DNA from: Nematostella vectensis
Taxonomy: Eukaryota > Cnidaria > Anthozoa > Actiniaria > Edwardsiidae
Assembly: GCF_932526225.1 (NCBI RefSeq)
Contig: NC_064035.1
Location: 15,300,469-15,364,468, forward strand
Length of the DNA stretch: 64,000 bases
Direction of reading: 5' to 3'
Of the stretch, positions 25,501-36,300 are shown piece after piece. The translations under genes were made by a program, and so were the position numbers. The notes beneath the pieces were generated by a model that was not told where the DNA came from, ran no database searches, and worked only from the letters and a program-made list of their open reading frames with translations. Position 1 is the stretch's first letter, and each line of letters begins with the position of its first letter.

Positions 25501-27160
25501 CGTTTCTTTTTACGGCGTTGCCAATACGAATTGGTGCAAACTCCATCTCCTCTGCTTCTTTCAGAATATTTTCTGATGAACTATTAACACTTGATTCCAT
25601 GACATTATGAAGCTTTGTATGGTTACTCTTGACATATTCACACATTTTGTTAAAGTAGGTTCTCTCTACCGCCTGAATACCTCGTATATCCCTACAAATA
25701 GATTCAAGGTCACCGCGAAGTGGTCCTCTGCTGATGTAAAAATCAAAGATGCGTTGTAGAATGCGCAAAAGAAGATCCGTGGTGTAGCCTAAGTTAGCGT
25801 TTAGGCTGTTATCAAGAAATGTTAGGAAACTACTCTTCATTACTTCAAAAGCGTCCGTAAATTGATTGTGGATCTTTTTATGCCTGGCCTTACGGACTTC
25901 ATGAGTAGATATACCATGAAAGGCCGCGCAATCTTCAAGTTGTATATCTGAGTCTATTAGCCCGTATCCTACGAGAGCTTTGTACGCTTGACGCATCTTT
26001 GTCTCTACATTGTCGAGGCTGGAATCATCATCACTGTCGTCAGAATCTCTGTCGAACTCGGCCGCCTTGGCATTCGTATCTACTTTGTTGCACACGAAGA
26101 ATATGGGTATGCTGTCTATCCTTTCCTTTAACGAAAACAAAAATTCTCGGTCCTGAAAAAAAGTGACAACGTTTGCAAAAATCAACAGAAATGATCTTAA
26201 AAGGATGGCTAGCAGAAAGTTTGAAATTTCAGGTAAATGTGTGAAGTAGTGGTGGATGTAGCCTGTCTTGACAGCGAATAACGCAGGCTATTGTGAAGGT
26301 CATTCAAGTAATCACGGATTATTTTTCCAAACACGCCCCACTAAGGAATAGTCTTAGCCTCAAGTCTCCCTAAAAGCATGGAGAATAGCTCAAAACCAGA
26401 TTCGTCTCATACTAAGCCAAGGGGGGCATTGACTGTACACATGTGCAAATGATGCTACTCAAAATATAATTAAATACCTATCGTTGATTTAGAATGTGAA
26501 ATTTGCTCCCACCTGTGTTCTAAGACTCGAATTCCCATCAATGACGTAGATCACAACTTGCAATATGCCATGAATGCACTCTTGAACAATCTGGTCAAGT
26601 ACTTCGTTCTCGCTCATTCCTGGAGCATCCACTAACTCAAGATGACCTCCTCGCAGAAGCGAGTTGTTCAAACCCACTTTAACGACACAACGCACCCATT
26701 CTGCATCACTTCGTTTTTTATCATCATCTAAAGCAATCTCGTCTCGAGGGATTCTTTTCTTCCCAAATGACTGCTTGCCTTGAACGCATTCCCCATTAGG
26801 TCCTTGCACTTCCACATAGTTATTGTCGCTATAGCAGATACGAACTATTCGTGAAGTACATGGGATTTCTGCTGTCGGAAGATAAGTGCCACCAAGCAGC
26901 TCGTTGATGAGCGAACTCTTTCCAGAATTCGTCTGACCAACCACCAATATCGCAGCTTTCTTTGAGACAAATTCCTCGAACTTCTGGGTTTCCTGCTCAG
27001 ATATGAATGCGTTGATAACATCAGAGTTCATGTCATCTTTGTAGGCCTTCTGTAAACTTGAAATAATCTTTTGAGCATCTTCCAGACAATTTCTAAAGTA
27101 TTGAATTTTAGAGCTGAAGCTCCTAAATTGCTTTTCAAATGTTTTCTCTCCGGCTAACAT
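22557..27160 (-). CDS. DSTYK: DSTYK-like dynamin-type GTPase / degenerate kinase (903 aa, 5 coding exons)
   Basis: Coding exons 26513-27160, 24729-26152, 24226-24466, 23123-23328, 22557-22749; all phases agree and the sum is 2712 nt. Human DSTYK is of similar length. The N-terminal GTPase has a canonical P-loop GQTNSGKSS (about 75-83), DAPG (178-181) and NKVD (238-241). The central helical region has the family signature AFHGIS followed by NSLNANL. The C-terminal kinase-like domain starts near 640 (LLEPLGRPGYRGTVY) and keeps the ATP-binding Lys (VVAKQYK). The catalytic loop reads LIDPRLTN: Asp and Asn are kept, His-Arg are lost, and Lys became Arg. The metal-binding motif reads LDIS instead of D-L/F-G, and no APE motif is visible. 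So the GTPase looks active and the kinase may be dead. The ATG lies directly after an acceptor, so a 5' untranslated exon is expected upstream. Confidence 0.88.
23480..23745. repeat. tRNA-like SINE fragment in a DSTYK-like intron
   Basis: On the minus strand, 'gggctcgattcccgg' (around 23664-23680) has the form of a tRNA T-arm / B box. The following part matches the repeat at 10269-10610. The A-box side is weak, so this is a possible SINE copy rather than a tRNA gene. Confidence 0.4.
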
Positions 27161-30100
27161 CTGCAAAAAAATAACAAATATGTTTTGGACACATAAATAC
27201 AACAAAGAAAAGTCCAGAAGGTACAGTACAGGCCTATCAACAAATGGGCATGTAAATAGATGTACATGTACAGATACACTTTGATGACAGAAATTCCGGT
27301 AGAAAAGACAGACAGCCATTTATATTCATAGTAGATGAACAACAGAAATAATGGCAGTTGGAATATGATGTAATTCGAAATGACAGACAGATCGGAAGGA
27401 CAGACAATACATGCAAAAAGGAAGGAAGGACAGAGTAAATATAGGTTAGTTAAATGGATGGACAGATAAAAAGACATTATGAGTGATAATGGATAGATAG
27501 ACATAATGCAGACAAAAGTAAACATGAACAGATAAATAGACAGATGGTAAAGTTTATCATCACAAAAGTAGTATCAAAACTTGTTTTCACTCTCATTTTG
27601 GTTGTTGATGTGTTTATACACAGATAAAAAAATGTATTAACAATTTACAGAACTACAGTATTATCCCTTTTCCCAATTGACCCTGTTCCAGGTATATTAA
27701 AAGAAATGCATGGAACTTTAAGGAGTCTATAGTTACTTGTTGATTTGCTTTTTAGGCTTACACGCATTCAATTGGGAGCTTTAAGGCATGGGAGTCAACT
27801 GATGGGAAAAATCACACTATAAAAACAAACATTTGGTAAGCATAATTGCATGTAAATTGTTCAATTTAGCCTTTCCAGTGCCTTTCCAATGTGAGGAAAG
27901 TTGATATCTGGATAACAAAAGTCTACTCAAAAAGCCTAGAAGCTCTAGTCAATACTAAGCTTAATTAAAAGGATTAAGAATGGTGTAATATTAACAGATT
28001 ATTGAACGATCTTTCTAAAACGAATTACAAAGTAATTTCTAGTTTCTTCTCTTGTACACAAAGAACTGAGGGCTAACTCGAAAACTGCTAGGTTAACTTG
28101 ACCATATTTTATTCATTTTATTCATATCCTATTTTATTTGTTAACTTACAGTATAAGTATAATATAATCTTTTTGGGGAACGAAAGTTTCCCTTTTTATC
28201 TGGGTAAAGAATAATCACCATGTTTTCTGCTTTCTACAAGCTTCCTACAATCTTCTGTATCTTGTTGTCATATTTTTTCCTGAAGGGGAAATTGAAGGTA
28301 GGACAGTTAAAAAAATAGAATTTCATGGAAATTTTGTGGTCCAAAAATCACTTCTTATTTTACAAGCCTAACCACCTAACACTATGCCTCGGGGTGACCT
28401 GTGAATACCAGTAATCCACTTTTAGCGCCCTGGTTGCTTATCTAATCTAGTCAAAAGGGAGGCACTATTTTGAAGTGACACTTATCAAAAGGGTAACTTA
28501 TTTTAAAAATTCAGACTTCACCCTTTATTTAACTAACATTATACATATTTTTAAGCAATGCTCTGTGAAACAAGAAGGAAAAAAGAAAGGATCAAGTTGG
28601 GAATACCGCAATATGTAAAACATCAGTTAAGCCAAAAGCAACTAAATTTCAATCTTCTCTAAGAAGGGCAGGGGAGAAATAGAGATTGAAGGGTTTCATG
28701 CACATACTATAGAATAGTGTCATTTCAAATAAGTGTATTTTGAATTTTATTTTCAATTACATTTTTGTTGTTGTTGTTATAGAAAACAAACTTCAGGCAG
28801 CTTGTCGTTATTGCCTTGTGTGTACAAAACATTCTTACCCACTCTAAAATGATCATATTTATGGAGTTCTGCACTTGATAATAGTAACAATAAAAATGGC
28901 ATCCATGTGGTGGGTCTCCGGGAGCAATTCCCTATTCTTACAAATGGGTTCTTTAACGGTTTTGTGTCTCATCCGAACGACTGGAAACACGGGAGAAACA
29001 ACTTCAACCCACTTACAGCATCAAATTGAAATCCAGACCTAGAGAAGTCCCCAAGTTCAGAGCTGTGATTGGAACTCTAACCACAGTGGTGGAAGGCGAG
29101 TGAACTAACCACTTAGGCCACCTGTGCTTCCACATGCACTTGATATGGTCAGGCTGACAGGGGCAAAAAATGGCAAAGTTCAAATTGTAAGGTTGTGTTA
29201 ACTTATATTCGCTTGATTTTTCGCATAAATGTTCCTTGTGTAATGTAAACCAAAATAAGCTTTAGATAATCTATTCTTGAGACATTGCAAATGTAAGACT
29301 CTCGATTTGTCTGAAATTGCCCAATTTGGTCAAAATTGCTACTTTTTCTGATCTATGGCAACTTTGCTGAATCATATCTCAAGAACGGATCATCTACTGA
29401 AAAATACTAAAGCTTATTTTTTTTATATTACGCAAGAAACCTCTAGGCAAAATATAAAAAAAATGTAAGCTAATACAACCTTACAATTTTAATTTTGCCA
29501 TTTTTAGCTTCTGTCGGCCAGGCTAGAATGATAACTGAGACTAAGGTATAAAAGTACTTTGAGTATAATAGAAAAATTATTGAACAGTTAGTTTGTGTAA
29601 TACGGCAAGATAATTTTAGTTGGTCAACTGAATTTTTTTTTTGTCCCGATGCCAAGCTTGAAAAAATACAGATGCTGACCTTGTAAAACCCTCTGGTCAT
29701 ACTACAAAACTAACTTTTCAATAAACTCTACATAACATAGCCTATTAGGAAAATTTTTATGTGGGGAATCTAGTAAATTATAAGGTGAATAAAAGCTTCT
29801 GGCTTCTGATTGGCTCACCACAGGAAATCACTTAGAGGGAAAGACATGTTTCACACAATTTCTTTAGAACCTTTACGACCTGCTTGTATAGTACAAAGCA
29901 TTTAGCACTCTTACATTTTTTAGGGGAAAGGGAGCTTATTTGAGGGGGGGTCTTAATGATGTTTTGTGGACAAAAGAGGATGCTAATAAGAAAAGCAAAG
30001 TGTTCATTGGAAGTTGGGAACTAAAACAAGCAGTTACTTACATTATTCTAAAAAATGCAACAACAAATTTTAACGATTTAAAATTCTTCATTTAAACTTG

Positions 30101-30247
30101 TATCAACAGGGCTTGAAGTTGTACCAATAACGAGTTGTTCATAATTTAGAAGATGTTTCACACCGAACACAGGGTAAAAACAAGGAATGACTAAGTCATG
30201 AAATAAATAGTAAAATGGTATCATTTTCAATACAATTCCAACCTCAC
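27161..30247. other. First intron of the DSTYK-like gene
   Basis: About 3.1 kb without a supported coding exon. It contains an AT-rich 'agacagat' simple-repeat zone (27360-27550), an old SINE copy (28895-29145) and otherwise unique-looking AT-rich DNA. Confidence 0.45.
28895..29145 (-). mobile_element. SINE-like copy, minus orientation
   Basis: Read on the minus strand it begins with a tRNA-like head ('ggtggcctaagtggttag' as A box; 'agagttccaatcac' as a decayed B box). It continues into a body with 'gttgaagttgtttctcccgt' and 'gtttccagtc'. The same body follows a better-preserved tRNA-like head at 44748-45120, so the two are members of one SINE family. Confidence 0.65.
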
Positions 30248-30400
30248 CGTCTTCGTTGGGTCTTCAAAAGGCAAGCAGCTCCATGAATTGTAAGGAAGAA
30301 CTGAGCGAGGAGAGCTATCTGCTGCAGAAAGTAAGACGGAAATGAGGCCAATTCTGCTTCTACGAATGGGTAGTCACGTGCTCATGTGACGTAAGATGCA
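30248..30400 (-). other. Possible 5' untranslated exon of the DSTYK-like gene
   Basis: A GACG|GTGAGG donor at 30248 (minus strand) follows sequence holding a six-codon upstream ORF (ATG at about 30282-30284, then TGA), so the exon cannot join the main coding frame. Its 5' end is not defined. The evidence is only the donor and the need for an exon before the acceptor at 27161. Confidence 0.3.
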
Positions 30401-31497
30401 GTAAATAATAGAAAATTCGCGGGTCTTGCGGTCCTAGGGTTAAACCTGCGATTCAAACCGTCAGCGGGTATTTTGTAGTCATTCTTTATATATATTGGTA
30501 AATTAGTAGTATTTTGGGGGGTCAAAAAAACCTCGGTATCCAAGAGCTGAATTTTCAGTGTTCGCGAATTTCCCGGTCACGAATTTTCCAACATTTACTG
30601 TATGTAATGAGCATCGTATCAAACAATATAATGTGCAACTAAAACGTTCAATGACGAATAATAAAATATATTCAACTTGTCTTGTGTACTTTAGGGAGCG
30701 GTCATTACTTACTGGGGGGGGCGGCAAATATGTGGGGGAGCTACGTTTTTTTGGGCGCGGATTTAGGGAGGGTCACATTTTTTGGGCCGTCATTAAAGGG
30801 GTGGTCACATTTTTTTGGGCGCCGAATTTAAGTCTAGTTTTAATTTAATACTGAGCAGGAGAGTCATTGTTGAAAAGAAAATTGTATTCAGTTCACAATG
30901 TTTCCTACTATTGTATAACTAGTTCCATATTGTTCAGGTACCAATCTTTTCTTTATATAAATAAATTTTGAGTAACCCTCTCATGGTTGACAGACAAAGC
31001 TGCCCGTTCAAATCAGGTGAACAAAACCTGGACTCAAATGTCCTTGTTAAAATTGTCGACGACGTACGTACGTTTTCTAGCGACACCATAATTGGTTGTT
31101 TATCTTTGTGCCAAAAGTAAAGGTTCATACTTTAATTAAATAGGACAACATCAGCGGCGTACGCAGCCTATAGGCCTGCAGTCACTGGACTGCAAAAAAA
31201 AATTCGATCTTATTTGCATAATGCGGGGACAAAATCAAATGATTACTCGTTCATTCTATGTACGTAGTTTTATATATATGATGAGGTTAAAAACTATAAT
31301 TTTCTTAACCATGGTAGTCTACAGATGATTTCCAAACATATTGTTATGTCGTTCAGTGCCACGCGACGACTGAAGTCCTTTTTCAGATCGAGGATGACAG
31401 AGGATAGTGTAATATTCTCAAAAGTCTGACGCATTGACGCCAATTTCAAACCCAAAAGCGGGAGCTATGAAATCTTCACGGAGATGCGGGATGAGAC

Positions 31498-31632
31498 CAC
31501 GCCCTCGTTCAGCTTCTGAATGCTCTGACTGCAACTTGTTACAATCCTGCGTACGCCCCTGAGGGACCACGCCCTCCTTCAGCTTCTGAATGCTTTGACT
31601 GCAACTTGTTAAAATCCTGCGTACGCCCCTGA
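31498..31632. repeat. Two-copy ~66 bp tandem duplication
   Basis: The segment 'ccacgccctcgttcagcttc' to 'cctgcgtacgcccctga' is repeated directly, with two or three substitutions. Confidence 0.8.
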
Positions 31633-31685
31633 ACATTGCCATGCTAGCTGATCTATATTTTAGTAAAGGTTATATTCAGCTACAA

Positions 31686-31830
31686 TAGGCTAAGTTAAAA
31701 CGTCGTATTATCCATGAGCTGTATTCAATGCAATTACATGCAAATGGATCAAGTCGATTGTTTCATCTTCATTTGCAAGCATTTCATTGAATACGGCTCA
31801 TGGATAATACGACGTTTGAACTTAGCCTTA
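31686..31830. mobile_element. Small hairpin MITE
   Basis: The arms 'ctaagttaaaacgtcgtatt' and 'aatacgacgtttgaacttag' are inverted copies around a short centre. A related single arm occurs at about 15785-15832, so this is a dispersed palindromic element. Confidence 0.65.
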
Positions 31831-32234
31831 GTATGTATATCAAGTCTCTGTGGTTTAATCGAATATAAAAATGTGTGTGTGTGTGTGTGGGTGGGGGGGG
31901 GGGGGGGGGGTTGCAAATTTTGGGGCGTCCGGTCTAGGGGGGGTCACGATTTTTTTTGGGTTGGATTTGAGGGGGGGGCAAAATTTTTGAGCCCAGGGTT
32001 TTGCAAAATTGCCGCCCCCCCCCCCCCCCCCCCAAGTAATAATGACCGCTCCCTTAGAAAACACGAGAGTGAATAGAAAGAGCTACGCGGGCTTCCTGTT
32101 GTGAAGAGATTCATCACTTGTTGGTGGGGGAAGGTGACCTCACCACATGGTTCTCTTTTGTAGCTCCACTAGTGTGCCGTCAAGCTGAAAAACAGTAAGA
32201 GTGAATTTTTGCCTGCGAGGTGCTGGAACTTCAT

Positions 32235-32420
32235 TAACGGTACCTCCATTAACGACATCCTTTTTACAACGAGCAAGTGGTACCTTCATATAACGACACC
32301 TTGTATATACAAGGGGCACGTGGTACCTCCAAATAAGGACACCCTGTATATACAAGTGGCACGTGGTACCTTCATATAACGACACCTTCTATACAAAGGG
32401 CTGGTACCTCATATAATGGC
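32235..32420. repeat. ~45 bp minisatellite, about four copies
   Basis: Units of 'ggtacctccatataacgaca' followed by 'ccttgtatatacaagtggca' recur with indels. The internal palindrome (ttgtatatacaa) is kept in most units. Confidence 0.7.
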
Positions 32421-33042
32421 ACCAGCTGAAAATGATGGCTGACAACAAGAGGTCACACCATTGTTTCATACTCGGGTCAGGTCGTTTCGTTTTCGGTTTC
32501 AGCATTAAAGAACTTTAAAAAGCAATGTGCAGTTCCCGTACTACTGTAAGGTAGGCCGCGCGGCAATCATAGGTGTGATCGCGGGCTCAAGCTCGTACTC
32601 CATCCCCAGCCCCACAACCCAGCATAGGTTCTCGGGCCCAGTCTCGCGCATGACTTGTTTAACATTCATAACGGAGCAGGATGGAGACGGAAGCATTCTG
32701 GCCAAATTTGACGCTAAAGCTCACGTGTGATTGCATCTCTGCCACGAAGATGTGTGATCCCACGTAACATACGACCCTGATCCGAAAAAATCACAGTCAG
32801 CTTTGTAAGTATTGTATCTCATTTTGCATACCTAACTTTCATTTTTTTAAATTTTGCCCTCCACACCGCATGCTTCGAGTAAGATAGGTGAGCTTTACGC
32901 CTTCTCTGCTTGCTCGCCTTCATTTTTTATACACTTTTCAGCAGTCACTTTATCACAATGTATGCCTTCGATCTTTCTCGCTTGCTTTACTGGTGCCTTT
33001 ACAGATTCTTAACCTTCAAACTTTGCTTGGTAGGTTAAGATC

Positions 33043-33291
33043 TAAGGCCTGGCTAAACTAGGAGACATGTTGCGTGCGAAATGTTTCGACCAGATTAGCA
33101 ACCTCAAAAAACATTGTAGCGCGCGCCAAATCTTGTAGCCGCGACAAAGAAATGCCTCTCAGATATTTGACAAACATTTTCGTGTCGCGCCCTACATGCT
33201 TCAGGCGGGGTCTAAACTAGGAAACATTTAGGAGACATGTTGTACGCTATTCATGCCGCACTCGACATGTCCCCTAGTTTAGCCAGGTCTT
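33043..33291. mobile_element. MITE, 'aaggcctggctaaactagg' termini
   Basis: It opens 'aaggcctggctaaactagga' and closes 'cctagtttagccaggtcttt'. It is about 250 bp long and lies just 3' of the SMARCAL1 stop codon. Same family as 19575-19746. Confidence 0.7.
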
Positions 33292-33304
33292 TATAAACTC
33301 ATCA

Positions 33305-36300
33305 TTATCGTTTATATCGCTTTGCGGACGGTTCCTTGGCAGTAATAATGTCCATGTCCTCTGCCTTTCTTATTCGTTCTCCGGCGTTCACACGAGTACC
33401 CTTGTTCTCAGAACTCTCGATTTTCACAAAGTCTGTCTCCTCATCCGACAAGAGACCGGTCATATCATCGAACCAGTCAAATTGGGCCGCCTGATCCAAC
33501 TGACTTGGTTCCTCGGAGCGCGATTCTGTATTCGTAGATGATAAAACCATCGCTGACTTTGCCGTTGCCTTGACATCAGCACTTGTTTCCAAGGTAACAA
33601 AGTCAGATTCAGACGCAATGAGATCATCGTCGTCACATTCTTCGATAAGGGACTCAAAACAGGAAAAGAGGGTTTTCTGCTTCGGATCCTAAGTAAAACA
33701 GAAGAGATTCTATTAAACAGAAAATATCACGTCTGGCATCATGTATATGTATTTATTATAGCGGAGCCCCCACGCGGCGCCCCATACCTAAGAAAAAGTG
33801 GTATATAAAACAAATATGGAAACAAATATTGGTAACCCATCGACTCGAGTTTTCGTGAAGCGATGTCCGTCCGTCCCTTAAAAAGCATCGTATGACAACC
33901 AAAAGGGAAGTGCAAAACTGTGGTCACACGATTGGTGACGTCATCGATGACGTCACTAGAAGCAAAAATATGCTGACGTCATCAAAATAAAAAATATTTA
34001 TATTTCACGAAGGAAACATCATACGGCAACCAAACTCGTTAGGTGTCAATGCAACAATATGGTCATGTGTTGTGACGTCATCGATGACGTCGATTAAAGC
34101 AGAAAAAACGTGATTAAAAGCAAAAACATTCATATCTCTTGAAAGAAACATTATTTCACAACCAAACTCAGTAGGTGTCATGTTAGATTCAAGGGGGGTG
34201 CAACAATATGGTCATGATATGGTCAATATGATTTGTGACGTCATCGATGACGTCATTCAAAGCAAAACTATTCCGATTTCATTAAGAACAAAAATATCCA
34301 TATCTCATGAAAACATCATATAACAACCAATCTAAGTATTTGTCATGGTATCATGGGGGTGCACCAATATAATCACGTGATTGTGACGTCATCGATGACG
34401 TCACTAGAAACAAAAATATGCTGACGTCATCAAAAAAAATATTTATATTTCATTAAAGAAACATCGTGTGACAAAAAAACTCGGTAGGTGTGATGTATGT
34501 TTCAAGTGTGGTGCAGTGAGATGGTCACGTGACGTCATTCACGTGTCACCATCGTCGAAACATCGTTTGACAACTAATCTTGTTATGTGTCATGTAGATG
34601 TGGGGGGTAAGTTAGCCGTAGTGATCTGTGAAATCGTTGACGTCGCCAAAAACAGAAATAATTAATTATTAGGCGAAAAAAAGCAAAGATTTGGTCGTTT
34701 GGAGCTCCGCTTTCTGGCAATGCCTAAATCTATATAATATACATACTGAGAAATACTCACTAAAAACATATGCAATAAATTTTCGTTCGCTGGTCTCAGC
34801 AAATCATAGGCGCGAACGATCTTTTTTCACCGTAAACAAATGTCGTTCGCGGTTCTGATTGGACGAACGATATTTTTTCACTGCACTTGAATGGCTCCAA
34901 TCACAACGCATCAACGAGTGCATAAAAATCGTACAAGCATTTTCAGTTTAGTAATTTATTTATTTCACAGATGCGAGATTTTAGAGATTAATGCACTACT
35001 CGTGTAATATGAGCTACAGTCTCGTGCGTGACATTAGCGAGACAGATTCATTTCAATGTAAGTTTCTGTCTGTCTTTAACTGAACCGTCGAACAGCACAA
35101 ACCTCGGAGCCTCTGCAGCAAACTGTCAAACAGTCAAACTGTTCAGGGATTTAGCTTTCTGTGAGTATATCTTGCTTACTTAAGTTAGACTTGTTTTCTT
35201 CTTCCGAGTTATTTTTCATGATCTCTTTTCATTCCTATCGAGTTGGCAAAACAACAATACGCAACCCGCGGGGGAGTAGGACAAAATAAAAGGAGCAAAT
35301 CCTCACGCGCAGTGGTGGGGTTGTGGTTACTAAAAATAGCCAGATTCGGAATCGACATGGCGCGCGGGTAATACCAAAGTGTCCCTCTCGTAAAAATGTT
35401 CACGCGCAGTGGTGGGGTGGTGGTTACTAAAAATAGCCAGATTCGGAATCGACATGGCGCGCGGGTAATACCAAAGTGTCCCTCTCTTATCTTATGTTCT
35501 CTTGAAAAAGCTTATCATTAATTTCTCAGTATGTATATAATAATCAAAATACAGCATGATCATCATTTCTTAGTTCCAAACATTGTACAATACAAACGAT
35601 TTCAATTGCAGAATGTTTTTTTAATTCTACTCATGTTACCTGAAATAATGTTGTATCCGCCTCTGAAAAGTCATCTTTCGTAAGACCAGCTTTGCTCAGC
35701 ACATCTAGCTTATGCTGGATAAGTGGCCTGTGATATGCAGAGCAATAAACAAGAGATGTTAAGTGGTTAGTAGAAGGGGGGGGGCTAAATCAGGGGCTAC
35801 ACTCAGCTCTCTGTTCTAGATCAGAATAAGTCATATCCTCACTTATTCGGTCTGAAATCCATTCTATTTTCCTATGTGTCAAGTGCTCCTCGACCGTAAA
35901 ACATGCAAACTCACCAAAGATAATCGTCAGCTGTGCCTTTTGCTACCAAATAATGGATATTAACCGAGTTCTTTTGCCCGATTCTGTAGACCCGGTCCTC
36001 TGCTTGCACTAGTGCCTACAGATCAGAAAATAGCGATCGATACAGCGAATGGTAAAGACGTAATGGCAGTATCTAAATATCCACATACCCCGGGATTCCA
36101 AAATAACTCCGCAAAAACGACAGCCGTGCCCTCAGTAAGCGTGAGGCCTGCAATACAAAGGAATTATTGACAGTAAGCGTGTGGCCTATGAGGCCTGTAA
36201 TACAAAGGAAGGATTGACAGTAAGCGTAAGGCCAGCAATAACAAGGAATTATTGAAAGATGATTATTTCTAGGATGATGAGGGTGATATAGTGTATTGGG

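Larger units (their letters stand above)
30693..32056. mobile_element. G-rich TIR element ('agggagcggtcatta' ends)
   Basis: It starts AGGGAGCGGTCATTACTTAC followed by poly-G, and ends with the inverted form poly-C ... AGTAATAATGACCGCTCCCT. G-rich sub-terminal text ('gggtcaca(t)tttttttggg') occurs at both ends. The centre contains other repeats (the 66 bp duplication at about 31498-31632 and the hairpin at 31686-31830), so nested insertions are likely. Confidence 0.5.
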
